Assembly: GCA_910575775.1 (NCBI GenBank)
Contig: CAJTEY010000009.1
Location: 62,001 to 126,000 of the forward strand
Reading direction: 5' to 3'
From: Lachnospiraceae bacterium
GTDB taxonomy: Bacteria > Bacillota > Clostridia > Lachnospirales > Lachnospiraceae
Length of the DNA stretch: 64,000 nucleotides
How positions within the stretch are numbered: the stretch's first letter is position 1; every line of letters begins with the position of its first letter. The notes beneath the pieces are model-generated. The model searched no databases. It was not told the origin of the DNA and worked only from the letters and a program-made list of their open reading frames with translations. Positions 8,753 to 17,582 of the stretch are shown here, in pieces. The position numbers and the translations under genes are program-made.

Positions 8753-10190
8753 TCAGCCAGTCATACATTTCCTGATATTTCTTCGCGGACACATGCCATG
8801 AAAAGTCTGCTGCCATGCCTCTGTCCACGATCTTATTCCATTCCCGCTTCTTATCATAGTAAATATGCTCCGCGTAACGGATTGTGCCCAGCATCTCATG
8901 GGCATTGTAATTTGTGAAGGAAAAGCCTGTACCGCTGCCCTCATACTCGTTATAGGGCTGTACCGTATCCTTCAGACCGCCTGTCTCACGCACAATCGGC
9001 ACAGTGCCGTAGCGCAGGGACATCAACTGGCTTAGGCCGCAGGGCTCAAAGAGCGACGGCATAAGAAACGCATCGCTTGCCGCGTAAATCTTGTGGGAAA
9101 GCGCATCCGAATAATAGATGTTCGCCGACACCTTACCGTGATATTTCCAGTCAAAATGGCGGAACATGTTTTCATACTGCTCCTCGCCCGTACCAAGCAC
9201 CACAAGCTGTACATTATCCTGACACAGTTCATCCATGATATAGGCAATCAGATCAAAGCCTTTCTGTCCCGTCAGTCTCGACACAACGCCCAGCATCATA
9301 GCCTTGTCATCCTGATTTAATCCAAGCTCCTCCTGCAGAGCGCGCTTGTTCTTCACTTTTTCTTTGCGGAAGTTAGCCGCATTGTACTTAAACTCTATAT
9401 GCTTATCCGTCTCGGGATTAAAGTCATCGTAATCGATACCGTTCACAATACCGCGCAGATCTCCCGCCCTCGCGCAGAGCAGGCCGTTCAACCCCTCGCC
9501 GTAGAACGCCGTCTTGATCTCCTCCGCGTACGTGTCGCTTACCGTAGTGATGGCATCCGCGTAAACCAGACCCCCCTTTAAGAGATTCGCATCCTTATAT
9601 GCCTCCAGCTTATCCGCCGTAAAGAAATACCCCGGAAGTCCCGTGATCTCCTTTACCTCCTTGACACTCCACTTGCCCTGGAATTTCAGGTTGTGAATGG
9701 TCATGACAGTCTTAATGCCACGGTAAAACTCTCCGCCCTGGAAGCGTTCTTTTAAGTACACCGGAATCAAGCCGGTCTGCCAGTCATGGCAGTGAATCAG
9801 ATCCGGCCTGAAATCTATCACCGGGAGAATGCACAGCGCCGCCTTACAGAAGAAAGCATACTTTTCAATCTCAAACAGCGCATTGTCGCTGTAAGGCTGA
9901 AAGCCATTAAAATAACTTTCGTTATCAATAAAATAATATTTCACCCCGTCGACTTCCGCCTCCAGGATTCCCACATATTCCTCTTTCCAATGAAAATCCA
10001 TGTAGAAATGGGTCTTGTAGGTGAGCTTATCCTTCATTTCCTGTTTCATGCAGGTGTACTTCGGCAGGATCACCCGCACATCAAAATACTTTTTGTCAAT
10101 ACACTTGGGCAGAGAGCCGACCACGTCCGCCAACCCGCCTGTTTTGATAAAAGGTACGCCTTCCGACGCGACAAATAAAATTTTTTTCAT
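8745..10190 (-). CDS. glgA: Glycogen synthase (ADP-glucose)
   Basis: GT5 family transferase that extends alpha-1,4-glucan from ADP-glucose. The N-terminal substrate motif KTGGLADVVGSLPK is intact at about residue 16. The C-terminal Rossmann domain shows SRLTGQKGFD and the EPCGLSQLMSLRYGTVPIVRETGGLKDTV stretch with the catalytic Glu. Length of 481 aa is normal. GGAGGGTTGTC precedes the ATG. No other glg genes are adjacent, so glycogen metabolism is split in this genome. Confidence 0.95.
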   Translation of the reverse strand: MKKILFVASEGVPFIKTGGLADVVGSLPKCIDKKYFDVRVILPKYTCMKQEMKDKLTYKTHFYMDFHWKEEYVGILEAEVDGVKYYFIDNESYFNGFQPYSDNALFEIEKYAFFCKAALCILPVIDFRPDLIHCHDWQTGLIPVYLKERFQGGEFYRGIKTVMTIHNLKFQGKWSVKEVKEITGLPGYFFTADKLEAYKDANLLKGGLVYADAITTVSDTYAEEIKTAFYGEGLNGLLCARAGDLRGIVNGIDYDDFNPETDKHIEFKYNAANFRKEKVKNKRALQEELGLNQDDKAMMLGVVSRLTGQKGFDLIAYIMDELCQDNVQLVVLGTGEEQYENMFRHFDWKYHGKVSANIYYSDALSHKIYAASDAFLMPSLFEPCGLSQLMSLRYGTVPIVRETGGLKDTVQPYNEYEGSGTGFSFTNYNAHEMLGTIRYAEHIYYDKKREWNKIVDRGMAADFSWHVSAKKYQEMYDWLIG

Positions 10191-10230
10191 GACAACCCTC
10201 CAACTGTATCATGCTATTCTTAATACATGC

Positions 10231-10260
10231 AGTCCATATGGACTCCTAAACAACAGTATA
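10231..10260 (-). promoter_or_regulatory. Putative glgA promoter region with a 14-bp palindrome
   Basis: AGTCCATATGGACT (10231-10244) is a perfect 14-bp palindrome in the glgA leader. It lies just downstream of a TATACT -10 candidate (10255-10260 on the minus strand); the matching -35 is weak. Its position near the predicted transcription start fits a repressor operator. Confidence 0.35.
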
Positions 10261-10318
10261 CAATATTTCGGGTGGCAATAAAAGGATTATTTTGAATTTT
10301 AACAGGCTTTTCCATTTA

Positions 10319-10837
10319 TTATCGTCGATATTGCAGCCGGATCTTATCCGCAATCAGCGCGATGAACTCTGAGTTGGTCGGCTTACCTTTTCCCGTGTTG
10401 ATCGTATATCCGAAAAGCGCGTCAAGCGTTTCCATCCTGCCTCTCGACCACGCCACCTCTATCGCGTGACGAATCGCGCGTTCCACCCGGCTCGGCGTCG
10501 TCTGGTATTTCTTTGCGATCGTGGGATACAGAATTTTTGTGATGGAGCCGAGCATCTCCACATCCTCCACCGACATCATAATCGCCTCCCGCAGATACTG
10601 GTATCCTTTAATATGGGCGGGCACACCGATCTCATGGATCATATCTGTCACATCCTTTTCCAGATCCCGCGCCCCGGTTTCCGTCACGTCCTCCGTATGT
10701 TCTGCCTGTTCCGCTCCCTTCTCCCCCGAGGGGACGGTGATCAGTATCCGAAACTCCTTGTTCGTACTGATTAAATTATCCAGAATCCGGTAAAACTGCT
10801 CCTGATCCCTCGCGGCTGTCACATGTAATGTCTCCAT
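10319..10837 (-). CDS. Spo0A-type DNA-binding protein lacking the receiver domain
   Basis: The last ~110 residues match the Spo0A C-terminal effector domain almost throughout ([59 protein letters not shown]). In the master sporulation regulator this domain binds 0A boxes. The N-terminal ~60 residues are not a phosphoacceptor receiver: there is no acidic pocket and only half the needed length. GGAGG lies 5-6 bases before the ATG chosen; a longer frame to 10888 lacks such a site. It may be a constitutive or antagonistic paralogue, or a remnant. A full Spo0A is not in this window. Confidence 0.85.
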   Translation of the reverse strand: METLHVTAARDQEQFYRILDNLISTNKEFRILITVPSGEKGAEQAEHTEDVTETGARDLEKDVTDMIHEIGVPAHIKGYQYLREAIMMSVEDVEMLGSITKILYPTIAKKYQTTPSRVERAIRHAIEVAWSRGRMETLDALFGYTINTGKGKPTNSEFIALIADKIRLQYRR

Positions 10838-10910
10838 TTTTTCCTCCATTCCCCTTATACGCGGCGTTTTGTATCTGTCCCTCTTCACACCGGCCGCTCT
10901 GATTCCGCTG

Positions 10911-11006
10911 TGCAGAGAATGCCGCTTCCTGGCATTCTCTTATGTGAGACTTAGTACTTCTTGACGAGGCAGCCTTTGCTGCCGAGTTTTAGAAGTACTT
11001 CTCACA
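10911..11006 (-). repeat. Dispersed structured repeat, copy R1
   Basis: Three stems, given on the plus strand. Hairpin AGAGAATGCC/GGCATTCTCT (10914-10940). Long stem TGTGAGA plus TAGTACTTCT (10943-10961) pairing with AGAAGTACT plus TCTCACA (10991-11006). Apical hairpin GGCAGC/GCTGCC (10968-10983). It lies 46 bases after the LacI-family stop codon and before the Spo0A-like gene. It is the only copy separated from its upstream gene by more than two bases. Confidence 0.9.
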
Positions 11007-11052
11007 TTATTATAAACAATAGTTGGGGTATGTGGAATATTTAGGCATCGCA

Positions 11053-12102
11053 TTACACTGTGATCCGTTTCACCGACTCCCGCTCAATGAGCCTGCACGG
11101 GATACTCCGCTCCAAAACGATGTTTGGCATATTTTCCTCCTCAGATTCCAGCCGCTCCAGTAAAATTGCCGCAGCTTCCGTCCCTATTTCAGTCAGCGGC
11201 AGCTCCATGGTTGTCAGGCCGGGACTGCAGTACTGGGAAGATTCCTGATTGTCGAAACCTGTCACTGAGATATCCTCGCCCACCCGGATGCCATGTTCGC
11301 TGAAATAGTCATACACACCGCCCGCCATATGGTCATTCATGCAGAAAATCGCTGTCACCCCCTCTTCAAGTAACTCACCGGCAAATCGGTACCCGGAGCT
11401 CCTCTCCCAGTCCCCGTAACGCACCCATCCTGGATTATATAAAATGTTTTCCTCAAACAAAACCTTCTGATGTCCTCTCAGACGGCTTCTTGTATGTATG
11501 TTGTCCACCTTCCCTGCAAGGATTCCGATTTTTCGGTGTCCCATAGATATCAGATACCTTGTCATCTCACAGGCTGCCTTTTCATCATCCATAACCACAA
11601 CCGGCGTGTATGTAGCATGAGTATAGGCATAAGCTACCACCGTCGGCATTGCCATCACCTCGTTAAAATAGCGCACAACCCTGGCATGCCCCGCCACATA
11701 TAGCAACCCGTCTACTTTAATGGAAGCCATTTCCTGTACAACGGGATTCAAGATCGAGCGGTACGCGTTGTCATTCTCGTACCAGATCTCACCCCATCTG
11801 GCATACAGGCGGAGATTTTGAATCACCGTGCGGTATTTCTTTTTCTCGCAGTACTGCATAACCCCTTCCATAATGGCCGGTGTAGAAAACTGACATATAT
11901 CCTCCACGATAATACCGATCATGTTGGTCTTTTTCTTTCTCAGTCCTCTCGCCACATAATCCGGCTGATAACCTGTCTGCCGAACCGCATCCAGTACCTT
12001 TTTCCTTGTCTCCACACCCACGTTAGATTTTCCGTTTAACACATTGGATACCGTGGCAACGGAAACGCCGCACTCTGCCGCTATCTCCTTGATTGTCACC
12101 AT
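11053..12102 (-). CDS. LacI family transcriptional regulator
   Basis: Repressor-type protein: N-terminal helix-turn-helix IKEIAAECGVSVATVSNVLNG, hinge helix, then a periplasmic-binding-like sugar domain (NMIGIIVEDI, VDGLLYVAG, CMNDHMAGGVYDY). At 349 aa it has the usual length. The start chosen (MVTIKEI) follows GGAAGGACAGG; an 18-codon upstream extension has no family support. It follows the chemoreceptor on the same strand, and an AAACGTTT palindrome near the receptor promoter is a plausible operator. The inducer is unknown. Confidence 0.9.
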   Translation of the reverse strand: MVTIKEIAAECGVSVATVSNVLNGKSNVGVETRKKVLDAVRQTGYQPDYVARGLRKKKTNMIGIIVEDICQFSTPAIMEGVMQYCEKKKYRTVIQNLRLYARWGEIWYENDNAYRSILNPVVQEMASIKVDGLLYVAGHARVVRYFNEVMAMPTVVAYAYTHATYTPVVVMDDEKAACEMTRYLISMGHRKIGILAGKVDNIHTRSRLRGHQKVLFEENILYNPGWVRYGDWERSSGYRFAGELLEEGVTAIFCMNDHMAGGVYDYFSEHGIRVGEDISVTGFDNQESSQYCSPGLTTMELPLTEIGTEAAAILLERLESEEENMPNIVLERSIPCRLIERESVKRITV

Positions 12103-12221
12103 AATCCTGTCCTTCCTTTCTTCCTCGTTTTGTTTCCCGCAAAACCTTTCACCCATAATAACGGCAAACGGACGCCGGTTTTACGCCTGCGCCCATTCAC
12201 TACTGTAAATCCCCCCTGGAT

Positions 12222-14270
12222 TTATCTGTGGAATTTTCCCACAATCTCTCCGAGATGATCCGCCATATCCCTGTTCTGTATAGACTGATCCTGTGTTTCC
12301 TCTGCTATCACAGCCGTTGTCTCATTCTTCTCCACGATGGTACCGATGGCAATTTGGTTCTCAGCCATAATCACGCTCACATTGCCTGCGTTTTCGGCGA
12401 TCTGTGCCACAGAACTCTCCAGCCTTCCGACTGCTGCAAGCATCTCGTCCAGCTTATCCTTGATTCCGCTCACCGACTGGCTGTAATCTGTGGACTTCTC
12501 CGCAAAGCCCTTGAACTGCACCACCACCTCCTGCTCAATAAAGGAAATGATGGATTCAAAGCATGTATTCACGGTAGCAATACTGCTGTTGGCCTCTCCA
12601 CAGATATCCTGGATGGAGGAGGCTGTCTCCTTGGATGTCTCCGCCAGATTTGCAATGGAGCCGGCCACCACGGCAAAGCCTCTGCCCGCTTCCCCCGCTC
12701 TTGCCGCTTCGATAGAAGCATTGAGAGACAGCAGGTTGGTCTTGCCGGCTATGCTCAAAATTTCCGCAGCCAATTCGTTGATCTTCGTCAGGCTCCTGAG
12801 CTTCTCGATCGCCTCCTCAACGGCTGCCTTCGTCTCATCCAGCTTTTCCTCCCCGTTCCGATAGGCGAAATTCGCCTCGTCCTTCATATCTATGGCGCTC
12901 CCGATCACCTGATCGCTGGTACTCACTGAGGATCTGATGCCGTCCAGAATCTGATCTACCAGACGGTTGATGCTTTCAATCTCCGAATTTACATTCTGGA
13001 CAAGCGTATTCGTATTGTCCATGGATGCCGACAGTTCCTCCGTGGCCGCAATGTTATCCGAAGTGTCGTCCGCCAGAGACTGGGCAGAATCACGCATACT
13101 TTCGGCCTTTTCATTGAGCGAACGGGAACAGTCGTTGAGGATGTCTGATATAGACTGCAGGGAATGGATCAGCCCGTCAGTGGCCTCCGCGATGCAGCCA
13201 AGCTCGTCGCCCCTCTGAATATGTTTCTGAATCACCGCATTGTCTGCTATATTAAACTGCTGCAGCGCCACAATACTCTCCTCAATGGCTCCCAGCGGTT
13301 TCATGAGCCCTCTGATGATCACGCTGGAAACCACAAGCAGAACCACAAGCGCCGCCGCACCCATAAACATCATAATGCGCTTCAGCCTGTCAGTCGTCGC
13401 AAAAATCTCATCCGACCTGTCAGACACGATAAAAAGCCAGCCCCGGTTCGCCATATAATAATAGGTCGCGATATTGTCCCTGCCGTCCTTCGTATATTCC
13501 GTAAATCCCATGTCGTTTGCGGGCGATCCGGCGTACTGCGCACACAGCGTTTGGATATATTCCTCCTCAGCTTCCGCACCAACCTTTTCACTATCCTCAC
13601 AGAATATGTACTGAGCGCTTGCCGCATTTACCATACAGTATTCCGCATTCTCCATACCCTGCATGGTAAGGGAATCCAAAACCTGGATCAATCCTGTGGT
13701 AAATACGCCGCCGCCCACCAGGCCGACCGGACTGCCATTTTCATCAAAAACCGCACGGTATATGGATACGATCTGCTGACCGCTGGCGGGTGAGATGATA
13801 ATGCCTGTATTATATACGCCGTCCGCCGCGAGCAGCGCATCCTGCAGCGCCTTAAGCGCCTCCCCCTCTCTGGTGGTGATTCCCACCACTGCGGCGTTTG
13901 TGTGGGCCAGCACATGGGTATTCCATTCACTCACATAAAAGCCTTCCAGATTGCTCACGTCAGCCGAAAACTTTTCCGTATAAGCCTGCGCGGCCGTCAC
14001 CGCCGCTTCATCGGTTGGATTTTTCAGAACCGCCAGAATCTCTCCTGCCCGGCTGTAAGCCGTGAGCGTCTGCTCTACTTCCTGCACATAATTCTCAATA
14101 ATCCGGCTGCGCTCCTCCACCACCGTCTCCATGCTGTTTGTAGTGCTCCGTCTCGTATCATTGGTAATCGCATTGCCGATAAAGAGCACCATAGCTGCCA
14201 TAACAATAATCTGTACTGTTAAAATACAAGCTGTAATCTTCGTACTCAGTCCAAACTTCACTCTTTTCAT
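12222..14270 (-). CDS. Methyl-accepting chemotaxis protein with a Cache-type sensor
   Basis: Transmembrane chemoreceptor. A first membrane segment (about residues 10-33) is followed by a ~290-residue extracellular region of the dCache type, a second membrane segment (MMFMGAAALVVLLVVSSVII), a HAMP-like region and a long cytoplasmic coiled coil. The signalling tip IAGKTNLLSLNASIEAARAG is recognisable near residue 525. The ATG at 14270 is preceded by AAGGAG; an upstream extension overlaps the promoter. It would pass ligand information to CheA/CheW. It interrupts the usual spoIVB-spo0A neighbourhood. Confidence 0.92.
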   Translation of the reverse strand: MKRVKFGLSTKITACILTVQIIVMAAMVLFIGNAITNDTRRSTTNSMETVVEERSRIIENYVQEVEQTLTAYSRAGEILAVLKNPTDEAAVTAAQAYTEKFSADVSNLEGFYVSEWNTHVLAHTNAAVVGITTREGEALKALQDALLAADGVYNTGIIISPASGQQIVSIYRAVFDENGSPVGLVGGGVFTTGLIQVLDSLTMQGMENAEYCMVNAASAQYIFCEDSEKVGAEAEEEYIQTLCAQYAGSPANDMGFTEYTKDGRDNIATYYYMANRGWLFIVSDRSDEIFATTDRLKRIMMFMGAAALVVLLVVSSVIIRGLMKPLGAIEESIVALQQFNIADNAVIQKHIQRGDELGCIAEATDGLIHSLQSISDILNDCSRSLNEKAESMRDSAQSLADDTSDNIAATEELSASMDNTNTLVQNVNSEIESINRLVDQILDGIRSSVSTSDQVIGSAIDMKDEANFAYRNGEEKLDETKAAVEEAIEKLRSLTKINELAAEILSIAGKTNLLSLNASIEAARAGEAGRGFAVVAGSIANLAETSKETASSIQDICGEANSSIATVNTCFESIISFIEQEVVVQFKGFAEKSTDYSQSVSGIKDKLDEMLAAVGRLESSVAQIAENAGNVSVIMAENQIAIGTIVEKNETTAVIAEETQDQSIQNRDMADHLGEIVGKFHR

Positions 14271-14321
14271 GTCTTTCGCTCCTTGTCCTGATTGATTTTT
14301 CATACTGTATGACATTATATT

Positions 14322-14329
14322 AAACGTTT
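14322..14329. promoter_or_regulatory. Candidate LacI-family operator before the chemoreceptor gene
   Basis: AAACGTTT is a perfect 8-bp palindrome with central CG inside TTAAACGTTTTA, the form typical of LacI-family operators. It starts about 17 bases downstream of the -10 box at 14346-14351, so at roughly +10 of the transcript. The adjacent LacI regulator is the obvious candidate ligand. Confidence 0.45.
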
Positions 14330-14345
14330 TACTATTATTAAGAAA

Positions 14346-14375
14346 ATTATATAAAAAAATCACGTTCTTTGTCAA
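14346..14375 (-). promoter_or_regulatory. Sigma-A promoter of the chemoreceptor gene
   Basis: On the minus strand TTGACA (14370-14375) and TATAAT (14346-14351) are exact consensus boxes separated by 18 bases. The promoter lies within 75 bases of the spoIVB stop codon, so the chemoreceptor is a separate transcription unit. Confidence 0.8.
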
Positions 14376-14420
14376 CCTTTGTCAATAGGAAATTTGACAG
14401 AATTTTCTTTGTACAGTGCG

Positions 14421-15767
14421 TCAGTGTGTCAGCATCTCTTCTATAAAAATACCATACCCTTTCGTGGAATCATTTACCAGCACATGGGTCACCGCTCCCA
14501 CCAGTTTCCCGTTCTGGATGATGGGACTTCCGCTCATCCCCTGAATGATCCCCCCTGTCAGCATCAGCAGTTTCTCGTCCACCACCCGGATCACAATTCC
14601 CCGGTTGACATTCTCGTGCTCCAGATTGACTTCCACGATCTCCACGTCATAAAATTCCGGCTCCCCGGAGACCGAGCATATAATCTGGGCCGGTCCTATC
14701 TCAATCTCCTGCTTTAAAGCGATCGGCACAGGCTCATAGACAGAATTTGTCACCAGTTCTTCATCGCAGACGCCAAATATCCCCTCCGCCGTATTTTCCG
14801 TAATCTCACCGATCACATTGTCGCTGTCATATTCAATGTATCCCGTCAGTTCTCCGGGCGCGCCGTTAGCGCCTCTGGTAATGCCCACAATCTCCGTTCT
14901 GTAGAGCGTTCCCTCCTCCAGGTTCATCAAAATGGATGTGTCCACATCGTTGATGCCGTGTCCGAGCGCGCCGAAGGTACTGTCTGTGCCCTCATAAGTC
15001 ATGGTGCCGATCCCCTGGGCGTTATCCCGTATCCAGATTCCCAGCTTCCACTCCTCCATCCGATTTTTTCCGGCATTGATACAAATATCCGTTATTTCAT
15101 TATTTCTCCTGATGGTGAGCACCATGTCCTCCCCTTGGGAATCCTCCACCATGCGGATAAACTGTTTCTTATTTTCCACGGGCTCCCCGTTGCTCTCCAG
15201 TATATAATCTCCCTTCTGCAGCACATACTTGGCCGGGGATATGGTCTCCCCGCCGCTGCTCTCGAACTCACCGATACCAACCACCAGCACGCCGTCGGTC
15301 TTTACATAGATACCGATGGGAATGCCGGAAGGTATCAGCATTTTATCCTGGATCACCTCGATATCCACATTTTTATAGGGAAGGACGCCAAACAGCTTCA
15401 GATTCATCTGGTACGAGTCAATCTGATTCGCCTTCAGCTTTACCGTCCGCGCAAAATCCACATGAATGCTGTCTGCGCTGTTTTCCTCCCCTGCCAGTAG
15501 AAATGCCTCATCCTTCTCATCCACGTCCGTCACGGAAGCCACAGGAGCCGCCTCCTCGGGCATACGGTAGATCTCCCCCGACACTGGCACCCGGAAGTCG
15601 AACTCCTGCTCCACCCCGGCCCGGATCCTGATCTGCGACGGAATCTTATTCCAATAAGAAAAATAGATCGAAAAAAGAAGCGCGGCGATGCCTGCCAAAA
15701 GCAGCAGCCACAAAAAACCCCGGTATTTTCTCTCCTGTTGCTCAGTCATATATATCGAATTGCTCAC
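14421..15767 (-). CDS. spoIVB: SpoIVB serine peptidase (stage IV sporulation)
   Basis: Forespore-secreted S55 peptidase that triggers pro-sigma-K processing during sporulation. There is one N-terminal membrane anchor (about residues 18-35), a PDZ domain near 145-215 and the S55 peptidase domain after 240. The latter has the histidine in GALGHGINDVD and the nucleophile in the GMSGSPIIQNGKLVGAVTHV segment. Length (448 aa) fits clostridial SpoIVB. It directly follows recN, the usual order, but the next gene is not spo0A. A sigma-G-like -10 box lies upstream. Confidence 0.94.
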   Translation of the reverse strand: MSNSIYMTEQQERKYRGFLWLLLLAGIAALLFSIYFSYWNKIPSQIRIRAGVEQEFDFRVPVSGEIYRMPEEAAPVASVTDVDEKDEAFLLAGEENSADSIHVDFARTVKLKANQIDSYQMNLKLFGVLPYKNVDIEVIQDKMLIPSGIPIGIYVKTDGVLVVGIGEFESSGGETISPAKYVLQKGDYILESNGEPVENKKQFIRMVEDSQGEDMVLTIRRNNEITDICINAGKNRMEEWKLGIWIRDNAQGIGTMTYEGTDSTFGALGHGINDVDTSILMNLEEGTLYRTEIVGITRGANGAPGELTGYIEYDSDNVIGEITENTAEGIFGVCDEELVTNSVYEPVPIALKQEIEIGPAQIICSVSGEPEFYDVEIVEVNLEHENVNRGIVIRVVDEKLLMLTGGIIQGMSGSPIIQNGKLVGAVTHVLVNDSTKGYGIFIEEMLTH

Positions 15768-15808
15768 TCTTCACATTCCTCTCCTGCTTTATTCTGTGTG
15801 TACGACAC

Positions 15809-15838
15809 GAAAGGACACACTTTACAGTATGTCCTTTC
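15809..15838 (-). terminator. Hairpin between recN and spoIVB
   Basis: GAAAGGACACAC (15809-15820) and GTATGTCCTTTC (15827-15838) form a 12-bp stem with a single wobble-type mismatch and a 6-base loop. It has no T-run after it. It may end recN transcripts or form a 5' leader structure on spoIVB mRNA, because a sporulation-type -10 box abuts it. Confidence 0.5.
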
Positions 15839-15845
15839 TAGTATG
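15839..15845 (-). promoter_or_regulatory. Sigma-G-like -10 box before spoIVB
   Basis: CATACTA on the minus strand matches the -10 consensus of forespore sigma-G/sigma-F promoters exactly. The -35 region 18 bases upstream (ACATTA) is only a partial match. In B. subtilis spoIVB is transcribed by these sigma factors, which supports the call. Confidence 0.45.
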
Positions 15846-15872
15846 TGAAGAATCCGATTTTTTAATGTTATA

Positions 15873-17549
15873 TTATTTGGTTTTTCCTGCCAATTCTTTC
15901 ATTTCCTGCGCATTTTTTATGGCACTCTCCGTAATCACGTCGCCGCCGAGCATTCTGGCAAGTTCCTCCACGCTCTCTTCCTGCCCCAGTTCTCTGATTC
16001 TGGTAATGGAACGGTTGTCCTCCACCTGCTTCTCTATCACAAAATGGGTGTCAGCCATCGCCGCAATCTGTGGCAGATGGGTAATACAGATTAACTGGTG
16101 CCCTTTTGCTAAAATCCCCATTTTTTCCGATACTTTCCACGCTGTTCTGCCGCTGATCCCGGTGTCAATCTCGTCAAAAATCAACGTTCCGATCTCATCC
16201 TTATCCGCAAGGTGCGTCTTGAGCGCCAGCATCATGCGGGAAAGTTCTCCGCCGCTTGCCACCTGCGAAAGCTCCCTGACCGGCTCCCCCGGATTCGTGG
16301 AAATCAAAAAGCGCACCTTGTCAAACCCATTTTCGGAAAGCCGCTCCTCCTCGGACTCTACCTGAATCTCGAAAACTGCCTGTCCAAAGTTGAGATCTTC
16401 CAGCGCCCCGCGCATTTTCTCAGAAAGCGTCTTCGCATTTTCCCTGCGCAGGCCGGAAATCTCCTCCGCCAGAGCAATCGCTTCCTCTTTCAGCGCCGCT
16501 GTCTCCTTTTCCAGGGCCGCCCTGTAAGCGTCATAGTCCTGATACTTTTCCAGTGTCTCCAGCGCGCGCTGCCGGTATGCCAGAACTTCCTCCAACGTAT
16601 TTCCATATTTTGACTTTAAGCGGTTCAACAGGTTCAGGCGCGCTTCCGTCTGCTCAAACAGCCCTTCGTCAAACTCCAGCCCCGAAAGGTATTCCGCCAT
16701 TCCCCTGTTATAATCGTTTAAAAGGCTGTCAATGTCCAAAAGCTGCTTTTCATACTCCCGCAGTGTCTCATCGTAGGGGGACACAGACCGTATTTCCCGG
16801 ATGGCCCTGGCAATCACACTGCCGGCCCCGCTGTTCTCATAGCCGCACAGGGCATGGGCGCTGACCGCCGCCGCCTCGATCTTTCTGGCGTTGCTCATCC
16901 GCTGGTATGCCCGCTCAACCTCCTCATCTTCTCCCGGAACAAGAGCCGCCTCCTCAATCTCCCGGCATTCGAACTCCGCCAGGGAGCACTCTCTCCGGCG
17001 AGTCTCCTCATCCGTTTCATTCTCGGACAGTTCCCGGCGCTTATCACGGTACTTTCGGTAAATGCCGCACAGCCGCTCCTTTTTCTCCGAAAACCCGCTT
17101 CCCGCGTAGGCATCCAATATTTCAAGCTGCTTCGCTTCCTTTAAAAGTGACTGGTGCTCATGCTGCCCGTGAATATCAATCAGAATCTCCGAGAGCTGTC
17201 TGAGCTGTTTCGCCGTCACTGTCTCTCCACAGACTTTACACTGACTACGGTTTTCCATAATCTTCCTCTGCAGAATAAGCTGCCCTTCCTCCAGGGAAAA
17301 CTCCATTTCCTGAATGGCTTTGATCTGCGCGGGATCCTCCACGGTAAATACCAGTTCTACCAGCGCGTACTCCGCCCCCGAGCGGATCATCTCCTTATCC
17401 GCCTTTGCCCCAAGCGCCAGATTGATGGATCCGATGATAATGGATTTTCCGGCACCCGTCTCGCCGGTCAGAATATTGAGTCCGCCGCCGAACGTAACCT
17501 CCGTCTCGTCAATCAAAGCCAGATTTTTCACATGTAAACTCTGTAACAT
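15873..17549 (-). CDS. recN: DNA repair protein RecN
   Basis: SMC-like ATPase for double-strand break repair. Walker A GETGAGKSIIIGSI near residue 30, two long coiled-coil arms, then the ABC signature ASGGELSRMMLALK and Walker B LIFDEIDTGISG. 558 aa is the usual length. It lies between argR and spoIVB, a conserved order in Clostridia. The 5' flank holds repeat copy R2, which lies between the argR stop and this start. Confidence 0.95.
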   Translation of the reverse strand: MLQSLHVKNLALIDETEVTFGGGLNILTGETGAGKSIIIGSINLALGAKADKEMIRSGAEYALVELVFTVEDPAQIKAIQEMEFSLEEGQLILQRKIMENRSQCKVCGETVTAKQLRQLSEILIDIHGQHEHQSLLKEAKQLEILDAYAGSGFSEKKERLCGIYRKYRDKRRELSENETDEETRRRECSLAEFECREIEEAALVPGEDEEVERAYQRMSNARKIEAAAVSAHALCGYENSGAGSVIARAIREIRSVSPYDETLREYEKQLLDIDSLLNDYNRGMAEYLSGLEFDEGLFEQTEARLNLLNRLKSKYGNTLEEVLAYRQRALETLEKYQDYDAYRAALEKETAALKEEAIALAEEISGLRRENAKTLSEKMRGALEDLNFGQAVFEIQVESEEERLSENGFDKVRFLISTNPGEPVRELSQVASGGELSRMMLALKTHLADKDEIGTLIFDEIDTGISGRTAWKVSEKMGILAKGHQLICITHLPQIAAMADTHFVIEKQVEDNRSITRIRELGQEESVEELARMLGGDVITESAIKNAQEMKELAGKTK

Positions 17550-17582
17550 TCTACCCTCTTTTCAGTCTATCCATCAAATTCG

